Part shown: positions 10,219 through 18,322 of the stretch, one piece after another
Numbering within the stretch: position 1 is the first letter of the stretch
How the letters are laid out: each line of letters starts with the position of its first letter
NCBI RefSeq assembly: GCF_003696345.1
Contig: NZ_RFLX01000007.1
Location: 62,001-126,000, forward strand
Direction of reading: 5' to 3'
DNA: 64,000 bases
From: Teichococcus wenyumeiae
Lineage (GTDB): Bacteria > Pseudomonadota > Alphaproteobacteria > Acetobacterales > Acetobacteraceae
Program-made: the position numbers and the translations under genes
Notes under the pieces: model-generated
The model's database searches: none
What the model was told of the DNA's origin: nothing
Seen by the model: the letters and a program-made list of their open reading frames with translations, nothing else

Positions 10219-10653
10219 TCAGTCCAGCGTCCGGCTCTGGGACTGGGCGGCCAGGGCACGGGCCATCTGGCTCAGCGCTTCCTGATGCTTTTCGTTGTCG
10301 ATCAGCACGAAGTTGCGCGCAAGTTCGAGGCACATGCGCTGGCGCTGGCCGAGCGGCTGCGCCTGCCCGTCCTGTTCCAGTCCCTCGAAGAACCAGGCCA
10401 CCGGCACGCCGAGCACGATGCCGATCTCGAACAGCCGCCCGGCCGAGATGCGGTTCATGCCGCGCTCGTACTTGTGGGCCTGCTGATAGGTCACGCCAAT
10501 CATGGTGGCGAGCTGCTGCTGTGAGAGCCCGAGCATCAGCCGCCTTTCGCGGATGCGGGCGCCCACGTGCCGGTCCGCATTGCGGGCGCGGGTCGTCGGT
10601 TTGTCCTGGTCGTCTTCTGCCACGGAAGGGGATGCGGCGATCTGGTCAGCCAT
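10219..10653 (-). CDS. XRE-family transcriptional regulator (PraR/PhrR-like)
   Basis: A 144-residue regulator with a Cro/CI helix-turn-helix at about residues 25-80: VGARIRERRLMLGLSQQQLA, then VTYQQAHKYERGMNRIS and IGIVLGVPVAWFFEGL. It resembles the short alphaproteobacterial PraR/PhrR group, some of which control adhesion or biofilm genes. The start at 10653 follows AGGCGGAG; ATGs at 10676 and further upstream lack a ribosome site. The C-terminal 60 residues are helical with no known ligand domain. Targets are unknown. Confidence 0.85.
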   Translation of the reverse strand: MADQIAASPSVAEDDQDKPTTRARNADRHVGARIRERRLMLGLSQQQLATMIGVTYQQAHKYERGMNRISAGRLFEIGIVLGVPVAWFFEGLEQDGQAQPLGQRQRMCLELARNFVLIDNEKHQEALSQMARALAAQSQSRTLD

Positions 10654-10791
10654 GCTCCGCCTGTATTCGGTGTTCATCATCAAAGCTAGATGGGATTTCG
10701 TGTTCTGGCACGAGGCCCTCACCGACAGTACCCACGTGAACAATGCGTGAGGCCCTGAACTTCACGCAAGATCGAAAGCAACGAAGGGGCC

Positions 10792-11400
10792 TCATCCCGG
10801 CTCATTTCCCGCGCCTTCGCGCAGCCGGGCCAATTGTTCCCTGGCCGTGGCCAGCTCGGCGCGCAGCCGCTCCAGCTCGTCCTGGTCGCGGGAGGAGGAC
10901 GGATTGGCCTGGTCCTTGCGCGGGAAAGGGCTGAAGAGGCTCATGGCGCGCTCCATCATGGCCATGTTCTGCTTGCCCACCTCCTCCAGCCCGCCGAAGG
11001 GGTTGAAGCCGCCCATGGCCTGCTCCACCGACTGGCGCATCTGCTCCTGCTGCCGGGCGAAGCTGCCCATGGCGAATTCCAGGTAGCGCGGCACCAGGGA
11101 CTGCACGCTGTCGCCGTAAAGCCCGATCAACTGGCGCAGGAAGGGGATGGGCAGCAGGTTCTGGCCCTTGGATTCTTCCTCGACGATGATCTGGGTCAGC
11201 ACGGCGCGGGTGATGTCATCGCCGCTCTTGGCGTCATAGACCGCGAAGTCGCGGCCCGCCCGCACCATGGCGGCCAGATCCTCCAGCGTGACGTAGGACG
11301 AGGCCTCGGTGTTGTAGAGGCGGCGGTTGGCGTATTTCTTGATCACCACCGAAGGCAGTGCCTGCTCGCCGCCCGCCTGTCGTTTCGCCTGCTCGGCCAT
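10792..11400 (-). CDS. phaR: Polyhydroxyalkanoate synthesis repressor PhaR
   Basis: A 202-residue DNA- and polymer-binding regulator. The N-terminal PHB accumulation regulatory domain is clear at about residues 18-80: VVIKKYANRRLYNTEASSYV, DLAAMVRAGRDFAVYDAKSGDDITR. A helical Gln/Met-rich part and a C-terminal coiled coil (ELERLRAELATAREQLARLR) follow. PhaR typically represses phasin and pha genes until polymer granules titrate it away. It is divergent from the PhaE-like/phaC/phaA genes, which fits autoregulated control of this locus. A palindrome in the shared upstream region is a candidate site. Confidence 0.93.
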   Translation of the reverse strand: MAEQAKRQAGGEQALPSVVIKKYANRRLYNTEASSYVTLEDLAAMVRAGRDFAVYDAKSGDDITRAVLTQIIVEEESKGQNLLPIPFLRQLIGLYGDSVQSLVPRYLEFAMGSFARQQEQMRQSVEQAMGGFNPFGGLEEVGKQNMAMMERAMSLFSPFPRKDQANPSSSRDQDELERLRAELATAREQLARLREGAGNEPG

Positions 11401-11489
11401 GACTTTCCGCCCTTCTTCTTCGCGCCCTCGCTGCGCCACGGAATAGGCTAGCACGCGAAATGATGCGCTGCGAACCAACTGTAGGCCTC

Positions 11490-11506
11490 CTGCGGCGTTG
11501 CCGCAG
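11490..11506. promoter_or_regulatory. CTGCGGC-GTT-GCCGCAG palindrome, candidate PhaR site
   Basis: A perfect inverted repeat with 7-bp arms and a 3-bp spacer lies in the 160-bp region between phaR and the PhaE-like gene. Published PhaR sites in other alphaproteobacteria are CTGC/GCAG-type half-sites, and both ends of this palindrome are CTGC and GCAG, although the spacing is wider. Position supports an operator; the assignment is inference. Confidence 0.4.
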
Positions 11507-11560
11507 CGCCAGGCACCGCGCGGCTGGACAAGCGGGCCTGTCCGCCGGACAAGGACGCGC

Positions 11561-12025
11561 ATGGAAGGGCCGAAGGACATGCCGGGCTCCGAGCCCGGCG
11601 AGCTGGAAAGGCTTGCAGAGGATTGGATCGCCCTGTGGCAGAGCGAGGTCGCGGCCATGGCCGCCGACCGGGAACTGGCCGAGGCCTGGGCCGGCTGGGC
11701 GGCGGCGGCCACCGGCTGGCGGCACGGCGTCATGACCGGGCGTCCCCCGGCCATGCCTCCCATGCCGACGCCCGCCTGGCCGCTCTGGCCGCCGGTCGCG
11801 ATGCCGGGCACCGCCCATGACCGCCCCGATGCTGCGGCGCGGCCCGCGCCCCCTGCCCCTGCACCTGAGCCTCGCCCTGACACGGGGCATGGCGGCGCTG
11901 ACGATACCGCCGCCCTCCGGCGAAGACTGGAGCAACTGGAACAGCGGCTGGCCGATCTCGAAGGCGGGGCGAGCGGAGGCGGAGCGGATCGGCGCCGCCC
12001 TCGCCGCCGGGCGCCATCCGCCTGA
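11561..12025 (+). CDS. PhaE-like short PHA synthase partner (overlaps phaC)
   Basis: A 154-residue acidic, Trp-rich protein: LAEDWIALWQSEVAAMAADR and EAWAGWAAAATGW, then a Met/Pro-rich linker and a C-terminal coiled coil ([18 protein letters not shown]). This layout recalls the end of PhaE, the partner subunit of class III PHA synthases, though PhaE is usually more than twice as long. It sits directly before phaC. Its last ~209 bp are read in another frame as the phaC N-terminus. A/T-ending codons are rare before 11816 but about one third in the overlap, so the overlap seems tuned mainly to phaC. Function assigned by context and coiled coil only. Confidence 0.6.
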   Translation: MEGPKDMPGSEPGELERLAEDWIALWQSEVAAMAADRELAEAWAGWAAAATGWRHGVMTGRPPAMPPMPTPAWPLWPPVAMPGTAHDRPDAAARPAPPAPAPEPRPDTGHGGADDTAALRRRLEQLEQRLADLEGGASGGGADRRRPRRRAPSA

Positions 12026-13058
12026 AGCCTTCCGTGCCGCCGTGCTGCGGCGGCTGGCCCGGGAAGACCGGGAGCTGATCGCCGGCATCGCCGCCTATCG
12101 CCGCCACCCCTGGCAGCGGGAAGCGGCCGAGGTTCCCGTGGTCTGGGAAGAAGGCGGCTCCCGCCTGCTGGATTTCGGCGGCACGGGCACGCCGGTGCTG
12201 GTGGTGCCTTCCCTGGTCAACCGCGCGCAGGTGCTGGACCTGCTGCCGGGCCATTCCATGCTGCGCCACCTGGCTGCCCGGGGCTGCCGCGTGCTGCTGC
12301 TGGACTGGGGCTGGCCTGGCGAGGTCGAGCGCCGCTTCACCCTGACGGATTACATCGCCGGGCGGCTGGAACGCGCGCTGGCGGCACCGCCGGTGGCGGC
12401 GCTGGGGCCGGTGGCGCTGGTTGGTTATTGCATGGGCGGGCTGCTGGCCCTGGCCGCCGCGCTGCGCCGGCCGGAGCGGGTGCGCGCCCTGGCGCTGCTG
12501 GCCACGCCCTGGGACTTCGCGGCAGGCGGCGCCGAGGCGGCAGAGCGTGCCCGCGGCCTTGCCGCCCTGCTGCCAGGGCTGGAGCCGGTGCTGCAGGCCA
12601 CGGGCAGCCTGCCGGTGGATGCCATCCAGTCGCTCTTCGCCATGCTCGACCCCTGGGCCATTGCCCGGAAGTTCCGCGCCTTCGCCCGGCTGGACCCGGC
12701 CAGCCCGCGCGCGGTGCAGTTCGTGGCGCTGGAGGACTGGCTGAACGACGGCATCCCCCTTGCCGCCCCGGTGGCGCGGGAATGCCTGGGGGGGTGGTAT
12801 GGCCGGAACGAGCCGGGCTCCGGCTGCTGGCGCGTGGCCGGGGCGGTGGTGGACCCGGCGGCGCTGGCACTGCCCACCTTCCTGGCCATTCCGGAATCAG
12901 ATCGAATCGTGCTACCGGCTTCCGCCTTGGCCCTGGCGGCACGGATGCCGGCCGCCCATGTCCATATGACTCCCGCCGGGCATATCGGCATGGCGGCCGG
13001 CGGAAAGGCGGAAGCCGCGCTCTGGTCGCCGTTGCTGCGCTGGCTGGCGGACTTGTAG
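11817..13058 (+). CDS. phaC: PHA synthase-like alpha/beta hydrolase (PhaC, class III-like)
   Basis: A 413-residue enzyme predicted to polymerise hydroxyacyl-CoA into storage polyester on granules. The lipase-like box is GYCMGG, with Cys205 in place of the hydrolase serine as in PhaC proteins. The expected Asp lies in PESDRIV and the His in PAGHIGM. The [21 protein letters not shown] and [10 protein letters not shown] motifs match PhaC. The ATG at 11817 gives [11 protein letters not shown], a motif I recall from related proteins, so I keep it although it overlaps the PhaE-like frame; an ATG at 11889 is the alternative. Next is phaA, with phaR divergent. A related non-synthase hydrolase is possible. 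Confidence 0.8.
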   Translation: MTAPMLRRGPRPLPLHLSLALTRGMAALTIPPPSGEDWSNWNSGWPISKAGRAEAERIGAALAAGRHPPEAFRAAVLRRLAREDRELIAGIAAYRRHPWQREAAEVPVVWEEGGSRLLDFGGTGTPVLVVPSLVNRAQVLDLLPGHSMLRHLAARGCRVLLLDWGWPGEVERRFTLTDYIAGRLERALAAPPVAALGPVALVGYCMGGLLALAAALRRPERVRALALLATPWDFAAGGAEAAERARGLAALLPGLEPVLQATGSLPVDAIQSLFAMLDPWAIARKFRAFARLDPASPRAVQFVALEDWLNDGIPLAAPVARECLGGWYGRNEPGSGCWRVAGAVVDPAALALPTFLAIPESDRIVLPASALALAARMPAAHVHMTPAGHIGMAAGGKAEAALWSPLLRWLADL

Positions 13059-13119
13059 GCAACCCTTGCGGCGGCGCACACTGTGCCGGCCCAGCACGGC
13101 CAGAGGGAGTATCAGAAGA

Positions 13120-14292
13120 ATGACCGAGATCGTCATCGCATCGGCGGCTCGCACACCCGTGGGCGCCTTCAATGGCGCCTTCGCCAATCTGTCGGCCCAT
13201 GCACTGGGCACCGTCGCCATCCAGGCCGCGCTGCAGCGCGCCGGTGTCGAGGCCGGTGAGGTGGACGAGGTGATCCTCGGCCAGGTTCTGGCGGCCGGCT
13301 CCGGCCAGAACCCGGCACGCCAGGCGGCCGTTGCCGCCGGCATCCCGGTGGAGCGCACCGCCTTCGGCATCAACCAGCTCTGCGGCTCCGGCCTGCGCGC
13401 GGTGGCCCTGGCGGCGCAGCAGATCGCGACAGGCGATGCCAGCATCGTGGTGGCGGGCGGCCAGGAGAGCATGACCCAGGCGCCGCATTGCGCGAACCTG
13501 CGCGCCGGCCAGAAGATGGGCGACCTCGCCTTCGTGGACACCATGATCCGCGACGGGCTCTGGGACGCCTTCCAGGGCTACCATATGGGCGTGACGGCCG
13601 AGAACGTGGCCGAGAAGTTCCAGATCACCCGCGACGACCAGGACGAATTCGCCTTCAACAGCCAGCGCAAGGCGGGCGAGGCGATGGCGGCCGGCCGCTT
13701 CGCCGACGAGATTGCGCCCGTGACGGTGAAGACCCGCAAGGGCGAGACGGTGGTGGGCACCGACGAATACCCGAAGCCCGAAACCTCCCGCGAGATCCTG
13801 GCCAAGCTGCGCCCGGCCTTCGACAAGAGCGGCACGGTGACGGCGGGCAATGCCAGCGGCATCAATGACGGTGCCGCCGCTACGGTGGTGATGAGCGCGG
13901 CCGAGGCCGCGCGGCGTGGCATCACCCCCCTGGCGCGCATCGTCTCCTGGGCCACGGCGGGGGTGGACCCCTCCATCATGGGAACCGGTCCCATTCCGGC
14001 CAGCCGCAAGGCGCTGCAGAAGGCGGGCTGGACCATCGCCGATCTCGACCTGATCGAGGCCAACGAGGCCTTCGCCGCTCAGGCCTGCGCGGTGAACAAG
14101 GAAATGGGCTGGGACAAGACCAAGGTGAACGTCAATGGCGGCGCCATCGCCCTGGGCCACCCGATCGGCGCTTCCGGCGCCCGGGTGCTGACCACGCTGC
14201 TGTACGAGATGCAGCGCCGCGATGCCCGCAAGGGCTTGGCCACACTGTGCATCGGCGGCGGCATGGGCGTGGCGCTCTGCGTCGAACGCTGA
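13120..14292 (+). CDS. phaA: Acetyl-CoA C-acetyltransferase (beta-ketothiolase)
   Basis: A 390-residue thiolase that condenses two acetyl-CoA to acetoacetyl-CoA for PHA synthesis (or works in reverse). Nucleophile Cys88 is in [10 protein letters not shown]; the His of [16 protein letters not shown] and the second Cys in [10 protein letters not shown] complete the site. The start at 13120 follows GAGGGAG, and the protein begins [15 protein letters not shown] as thiolases do. It lies 61 bases after phaC, which supports the PHA role. An acetoacetyl-CoA reductase (phaB) is absent from the window. A strong hairpin plus T-run ends the unit. Confidence 0.95.
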   Translation: MTEIVIASAARTPVGAFNGAFANLSAHALGTVAIQAALQRAGVEAGEVDEVILGQVLAAGSGQNPARQAAVAAGIPVERTAFGINQLCGSGLRAVALAAQQIATGDASIVVAGGQESMTQAPHCANLRAGQKMGDLAFVDTMIRDGLWDAFQGYHMGVTAENVAEKFQITRDDQDEFAFNSQRKAGEAMAAGRFADEIAPVTVKTRKGETVVGTDEYPKPETSREILAKLRPAFDKSGTVTAGNASGINDGAAATVVMSAAEAARRGITPLARIVSWATAGVDPSIMGTGPIPASRKALQKAGWTIADLDLIEANEAFAAQACAVNKEMGWDKTKVNVNGGAIALGHPIGASGARVLTTLLYEMQRRDARKGLATLCIGGGMGVALCVER

Positions 14293-14314
14293 ACCGCTTC
14301 ATCAGCCAGACCCG

Positions 14315-14345
14315 GGCCGGCCAGCAGATCCTGGCCGGCCTTTTT
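14315..14345 (+). terminator. Intrinsic terminator after phaA
   Basis: A perfect 10-bp stem, GGCCGGCCAG and CTGGCCGGCC, with loop CAGATC is followed directly by TTTTT. It begins 22 bases after the phaA stop. Confidence 0.9.
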
Positions 14346-14642
14346 CATGTCATGGCCGATCCGACAAATCGTCTTATTAATGATAAATTTCTGAGTCTTT
14401 GCCTAAACTTTGCAGGTCCAGAGATTTACAACCATGAGGCGAGTTCATTGGCGAGGCAGTAGGTTCTTCGTTCTTTCCAGCAATATCAGGCGCTATGGCT
14501 CTGATTCACCATGATGCATTGCCAGAATGTATATCATTTTTAGACTTAGTATTTTTCTTAATACGATCTGTGAGCGAAAAACCTCTTCATCACTCGCCTT
14601 ATGGTGGTATCAATACAATCACTGATTGAGGGGAAGATGAAA
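14346..14642 (+). promoter_or_regulatory. AT-rich leader/promoter region upstream of the CtrA-like gene
   Basis: About 300 bp without a believable gene. It is markedly AT-rich beside its surroundings, with many T and A runs (for example near 14370-14410 and 14520-14580). Two GANTC sites, the CcrM methylation target, are present at 14393-14397 and 14503-14507. No perfect TTAA-N7-TTAA CtrA box was found. It probably holds the promoter of the response regulator; GAGGGG just before the start is the ribosome site. Confidence 0.5.
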
Positions 14643-15395
14643 ATGAGGACACTCCTGGTTGAAGATGATCTGACCACCGCCCGCGGGGTCAGCATGATGC
14701 TCAAGGCCGCCTCCATGATGGTGGATGTCGCCAGCACGGGAGAGGAGGCGCTGGAGCTCGCTGCTCTCTATGACTACGACATCGTCATCCTGGACCTGAT
14801 GCTGCCGGACATGGAGGGCTACGAAGTGGTCCGCCGCCTGCGCGGCAACCGGGTGGAAACGCCGGTTCTGATCCTGTCCGGCCTTTCCCGCCCGCAGGCC
14901 AAGGTGAAGGGCTTCGGCATGGGCGCCGACGACTTCATCACCAAGCCCTTCGACCAGCAGGAACTGCTGGCCCGCATCCAGGCCATTGTCCGCCGCGCCA
15001 AGGGCTTCAGCCAGCCGACGCTGTCCGTGGGCCCGCTGACCCTCAACCTCGGCTCCCGCGAAGTGCGGGTGGATGGGCGCGATGTTCACCTGACCGGCAA
15101 GGAATACGCCATCCTGGAGCTGCTGACCCTGCGCAAGGGCCTGGTGCTGACCAAGGAAGTCTTCCTGAACCACCTCTATGGCGGGATTGACGAGCCGGAA
15201 GCCAAGATCATCGACGTCTTCATCTGCAAGCTGCGCAAGAAGCTGGCGCAGGCCGGGGCTGGCGAGCTGATCGGCACCGTCTGGGGCCGTGGCTATGTGC
15301 TGCGGGACCCCGCCAGCCTCGCCAACCGCTATGGCATGCCGGAAGTCGCCGCCGCCGTCCTTGCCAGCCCCAGCCCGCTGCACGCCGTGGCCTGA
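14643..15395 (+). CDS. CtrA-like response regulator (REC plus winged helix)
   Basis: A 250-residue OmpR/CtrA-family regulator. The receiver domain (residues 1-120) has the acidic pair at 8-9, phospho-acceptor Asp51 in ILDLMLPD and the KPF loop. The effector domain carries [21 protein letters not shown] and [18 protein letters not shown], nearly identical to the CtrA recognition helix region, so CtrA-type sites should be recognised. The ATG at 14643 gives the canonical MRTLLVEDD start after GAGGGG. It faces the chpT-che operon. The receiver diverges from canonical CtrA more than the DNA-binding part does, so this may be the single CtrA or a paralogue. Confidence 0.88.
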   Translation: MRTLLVEDDLTTARGVSMMLKAASMMVDVASTGEEALELAALYDYDIVILDLMLPDMEGYEVVRRLRGNRVETPVLILSGLSRPQAKVKGFGMGADDFITKPFDQQELLARIQAIVRRAKGFSQPTLSVGPLTLNLGSREVRVDGRDVHLTGKEYAILELLTLRKGLVLTKEVFLNHLYGGIDEPEAKIIDVFICKLRKKLAQAGAGELIGTVWGRGYVLRDPASLANRYGMPEVAAAVLASPSPLHAVA

Positions 15396-15418
15396 CGTCA
15401 CCCCTGCCCCGCCGCCCC

Positions 15419-15453
15419 GATGCGCGCTGGCCCACCAAGGGCCGGCGCGCATC
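15419..15453. terminator. Hairpin between convergent CtrA-like and cheR genes
   Basis: A 15-bp stem (GATGCGCGC and GCGCGCATC ends, one G-U pair inside) closes on the loop ACCAA. It lies between two convergent genes and could end transcription from either side. No T run follows. Confidence 0.5.
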
Positions 15454-15510
15454 ACGCCGTGATTCCTGCGCTTCCCCTCTCGCGCGGATCACGGCAGCGG
15501 CGCGGCGGGC

Positions 15511-16329
15511 TCAGCCCGCCATGCGCGTTGCCGCAGGCGCCAGGGCATAGGCACCACGCTCACCCATCACCGCCGCCAGACGGTCAGTCAGGCCCAGCAC
15601 CGTTTCCGCACCGCCCAGATACATCACGCCATCCGCCGCCATCTGCGCCGCCAGGGCATTCAGCACCCGCCCCTTGGTCTGCGGGTCAAAGTAGATCAGC
15701 ACATTGCGGCAGAAGACGATGTCGAACCGCCCCAGCATGCGGTGATCCACCAGCAGATTGCGTTCCTCGAAGCGCGTCATCTCCCGCAGCGCTGGCTGCA
15801 CGCGCCATCTGCCGCCTTCCTGCCGGAAATACTTCACCAGCATCTGCACCGGCAGGCCGCGCTGCACCTCGAACTGCGTGAAGCTGCCCTCCCGCGCCCG
15901 CTCCACCACCTCTCGTGACAGGTCGGTGCCCAGGATCTCGGCATTCCTGATGCCCAGCTCCGCCAGGATCATGGCCACCGAATAGGCTTCCTGCCCGGTG
16001 GAACAGGCGGCCGACCAAATTCGCAGCCTGTGGTCCGGCGCGCGCGCCGCCATCAGCTTGGGCAGCAGCCGCCTGAGATGGTCGAAGGGTTTTCCGTCCC
16101 GGAAGAAGCTGCTTTCGTTGGTGGTCAGCGCTTCCGTCACCGCCCGTGCCAGTGCCTCCGCGCGCGGGTCGCGCAGCTTCAGCGCCAGCATGTCCAGGCT
16201 GGCGATGCCGTCCTGCTTCAGCAGCGGCGCCAGCCGGGTCTCCAGCATGTATTCCTTGTCGGGCGTCAGCACGATGCCCGAACGCGCCTTCACCAGCGCG
16301 GCGATCGAGGCAAATCCCTCGGCGTTCAT
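15511..16329 (-). CDS. cheR: Chemotaxis protein methyltransferase CheR
   Basis: A 272-residue SAM-dependent enzyme that methylates glutamates of chemoreceptors. The N-terminal helical domain leads to TTNESSFFRD, a CheR hallmark. The SAM-binding loop is IWSAACSTGQEAYSVAM, followed by ILGTDLSREVVERAR and FDIVFCRNVLIYFD. The start overlaps the cheB stop by four bases. It is the last gene of the chpT-cheAWYBR unit. No receptor gene is present in the window and no receptor-tethering pentapeptide can be inferred. Confidence 0.95.
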   Translation of the reverse strand: MNAEGFASIAALVKARSGIVLTPDKEYMLETRLAPLLKQDGIASLDMLALKLRDPRAEALARAVTEALTTNESSFFRDGKPFDHLRRLLPKLMAARAPDHRLRIWSAACSTGQEAYSVAMILAELGIRNAEILGTDLSREVVERAREGSFTQFEVQRGLPVQMLVKYFRQEGGRWRVQPALREMTRFEERNLLVDHRMLGRFDIVFCRNVLIYFDPQTKGRVLNALAAQMAADGVMYLGGAETVLGLTDRLAAVMGERGAYALAPAATRMAG

Positions 16330-17411
16330 GTCGCTCCCCCAGCCGGGTCGAATTGTCCCATCACCCGCTCCGCCAGTTGCTCCGGCGGCAGCAGCACTTG
16401 CGCCAGGCCGGCCCGCGCCACCGCGCCCGGCATTCCCCAGACGACGCTGCTAGCCTCGTCCTGCGCCACGACGGTGCCGCCGGCGGCGGCCACCGCCTTG
16501 CAGCCCAGCATCCCGTCCGAGCCCATGCCGGTCAGGATCACCGCCGTCACCCGCCCCTCGCAGGCGCTCACGACGCTCCGCAGCATCGGGTCCACCGCCG
16601 GGCGGCAGAAATTCTCCGGCGGGCCGGAATTCAGCCGGGCCACCAGCGCGCCGCCGGTATTCTCCACCAGCAGGTGCCGGTCCCCTGGCGCCAGATAGAT
16701 GCGGCCGGGCTGCAGCACCTCGCCATCCCGCGCCTCGGCGGCGGGCGGCCCGCCCAGGCGGCTGAGATGATCCGCCAGCATGGCGGTGAAGCCCGCCGGC
16801 ATGTGTTGCACCACCACCAGCGGCACCGGCAGCGGCCCTCGCAGGGCGCGCACGAAACCCGCCAGCGCCTGCGGCCCGCCGGTGGAACTGCCCACCGCCA
16901 CCACCTTCGGCCTTGGCCCGGCACCGGCGGGCCGCCGCGCCACCCGGGCGGCAGGCGCGGCCAGCGGCACTGACGCCCGCATCCGCGCCCAGCCCTTCAC
17001 CTTGGCCAGCAGTTCCGCCTGGAAGGCCGGGTCCCGCACGCCTCCGCCAGCGGCGGAAGGCTTCGGAACGTAGTCGGCCGCGCCGGCCCGCATGGCGGCC
17101 TTGGTGGCCTCCGCCCCCCGCTGGGTCAGCGCGCTGGCGACGATCACCGCCAGCTTCGGCTGCGCCTTCAGCAGCAGCGGCAGCACCGTCATGCCATCCA
17201 TCACCGGCATTTCCAGGTCCAGCAGCATCACGTCGGGCCGCTGCGCGGCGGGCAGCGCCTCCAGCATCTCCAGCGCCTGCTTGCCATCCCCGGCACGGCC
17301 GACCACCCGCACCTGCGGGTCGGATTCCAGCACGCGGCCCATGGCGGTGCGGGCGGTGGGGCTGTCGTCGCAGAGCATCACCCGCACCGGAACGCCGGCC
17401 TGGGGCATCAT
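16326..17411 (-). CDS. cheB: Protein-glutamate methylesterase/glutaminase CheB
   Basis: A 361-residue enzyme removing methyl groups from chemoreceptors when phosphorylated. The N-terminal receiver carries MLCDDSPTAR and Asp in VMLLDLEMPVMDG. The C-terminal esterase has its triad in GSSTGGPQAL (Ser), VVVQHMPAGF (His) and TGMGSDGMLG (Asp). The two domains are joined by a ~50-residue linker. It overlaps cheR downstream and the CheY-like gene upstream by four bases each, so the three are translationally linked. Confidence 0.96.
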   Translation of the reverse strand: MMPQAGVPVRVMLCDDSPTARTAMGRVLESDPQVRVVGRAGDGKQALEMLEALPAAQRPDVMLLDLEMPVMDGMTVLPLLLKAQPKLAVIVASALTQRGAEATKAAMRAGAADYVPKPSAAGGGVRDPAFQAELLAKVKGWARMRASVPLAAPAARVARRPAGAGPRPKVVAVGSSTGGPQALAGFVRALRGPLPVPLVVVQHMPAGFTAMLADHLSRLGGPPAAEARDGEVLQPGRIYLAPGDRHLLVENTGGALVARLNSGPPENFCRPAVDPMLRSVVSACEGRVTAVILTGMGSDGMLGCKAVAAAGGTVVAQDEASSVVWGMPGAVARAGLAQVLLPPEQLAERVMGQFDPAGGAT

Positions 17412-17803
17412 GCTTCGGATTCTTCCGGCACCAGTCCCAGTTGCGCCAGCTTGCCGCTCAGGATCGCATCGTCGAAGGGCTTCATGATGTATTCCTGCGC
17501 CCCGGCTTCCAGCGCCATGACGATGCGCTCGAACTCGCTCTCGGTGGTGCAGAGCATGACCAGCGGCTCTTCCGTCCCGAACTCCGCCCGCGCCGCCTTC
17601 AGGAATTCCAGCCCGTTCATCACCGGCATGTTCCAGTCCAGCAACACCAGCCGGGGCAGCGCGGCGCGGCAGGCCACCAGGGCCTCGGCGCCGTCGCCGG
17701 CCTCGCGCACGCTGAAGCCATGCCGTTCGATGATGCGGCGCGCGGCCTTGCGCACCACGCGGCTGTCATCGACCACAAGGATATCGCCTGTGCCTTGCAT
17801 CAT
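17408..17803 (-). CDS. cheY: CheY-like single-domain response regulator
   Basis: A 131-residue receiver without an output domain. The acidic pair is at residues 12-13, the phospho-acceptor is Asp56 in LLDWNMPVMNG, the conserved Thr region is MLCTTES and Lys108 lies in IMKPFD. It is expected to carry the CheA signal to the flagellar motor or another target. Start overlap with cheB (ATGA-type) and a short gap to cheW place it inside the che operon. Confidence 0.92.
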   Translation of the reverse strand: MMQGTGDILVVDDSRVVRKAARRIIERHGFSVREAGDGAEALVACRAALPRLVLLDWNMPVMNGLEFLKAARAEFGTEEPLVMLCTTESEFERIVMALEAGAQEYIMKPFDDAILSGKLAQLGLVPEESEA

Positions 17804-17811
17804 CCCCTCCC

Positions 17812-18312
17812 TCAGCCGATCGCCAGGATGCGGTCGACATCCAGCATGATCAGCAGGCGGTCGCCCTGCCGGTGCACGCCGCGAGAAACCTCGCGCCAGA
17901 CGCTGTCCAGCGTCGGCGGATTGCCGGCCAGACCCTCCGCCGGCAGCGGCACCACCTCGCCCACGGAATCGGAGAGCAGGCTGTAAAGCTCGCCCCCCTG
18001 CTCCACCACCACGCTCATCGGCGGCGGGCTGCCGGCGGGGCGGTTGGGCAGGCCCAGCCGCCGCCGCAGGTCGATGGCAGTGACGATGCGGCCGCGCAGG
18101 TTCAGGCTGCCGGCCACCTCGGGCGGCGCCAGCGGCACGCGGGTGATGGCCTGGGAGGCCAGGATATCCCGCACCGCCAGCACCGGCACGCCGCAGAGCT
18201 GGCCGGCCACCGTCAGCGTCAGCACCATCTCGGCGGCCGCATCGGCCACGGTTGGCGCACCGGGCAAGGTTCCAGGCAGCGTGCAGGACGCACGCGCTTC
18301 GGACTGCATCAC
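17812..18312 (-). CDS. cheW: Chemotaxis coupling protein CheW
   Basis: A 166-residue adaptor coupling receptors to CheA. A CheW-like fold is recognisable at about residues 28-165: LTLTVAGQLCGVPVLAVRDIL, then GSLNLRGRIVTAIDLRRRLGL, the region that contacts receptor and kinase, and a final LLIMLDVDRIL strand. The first ~25 residues are a non-conserved extension; the ATG at 18312 or an internal one could be used. It lies 10 bases after cheA and 8 before the CheY-like gene. Confidence 0.92.
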   Translation of the reverse strand: MMQSEARASCTLPGTLPGAPTVADAAAEMVLTLTVAGQLCGVPVLAVRDILASQAITRVPLAPPEVAGSLNLRGRIVTAIDLRRRLGLPNRPAGSPPPMSVVVEQGGELYSLLSDSVGEVVPLPAEGLAGNPPTLDSVWREVSRGVHRQGDRLLIMLDVDRILAIG

Positions 18313-18322
18313 GTCTCGCTCC

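Noticed and set aside
14247-14462. 71-codon frame crossing the phaA end and its terminator
   Set aside because: It overlaps the phaA coding end and runs through the intrinsic terminator; no family resemblance.
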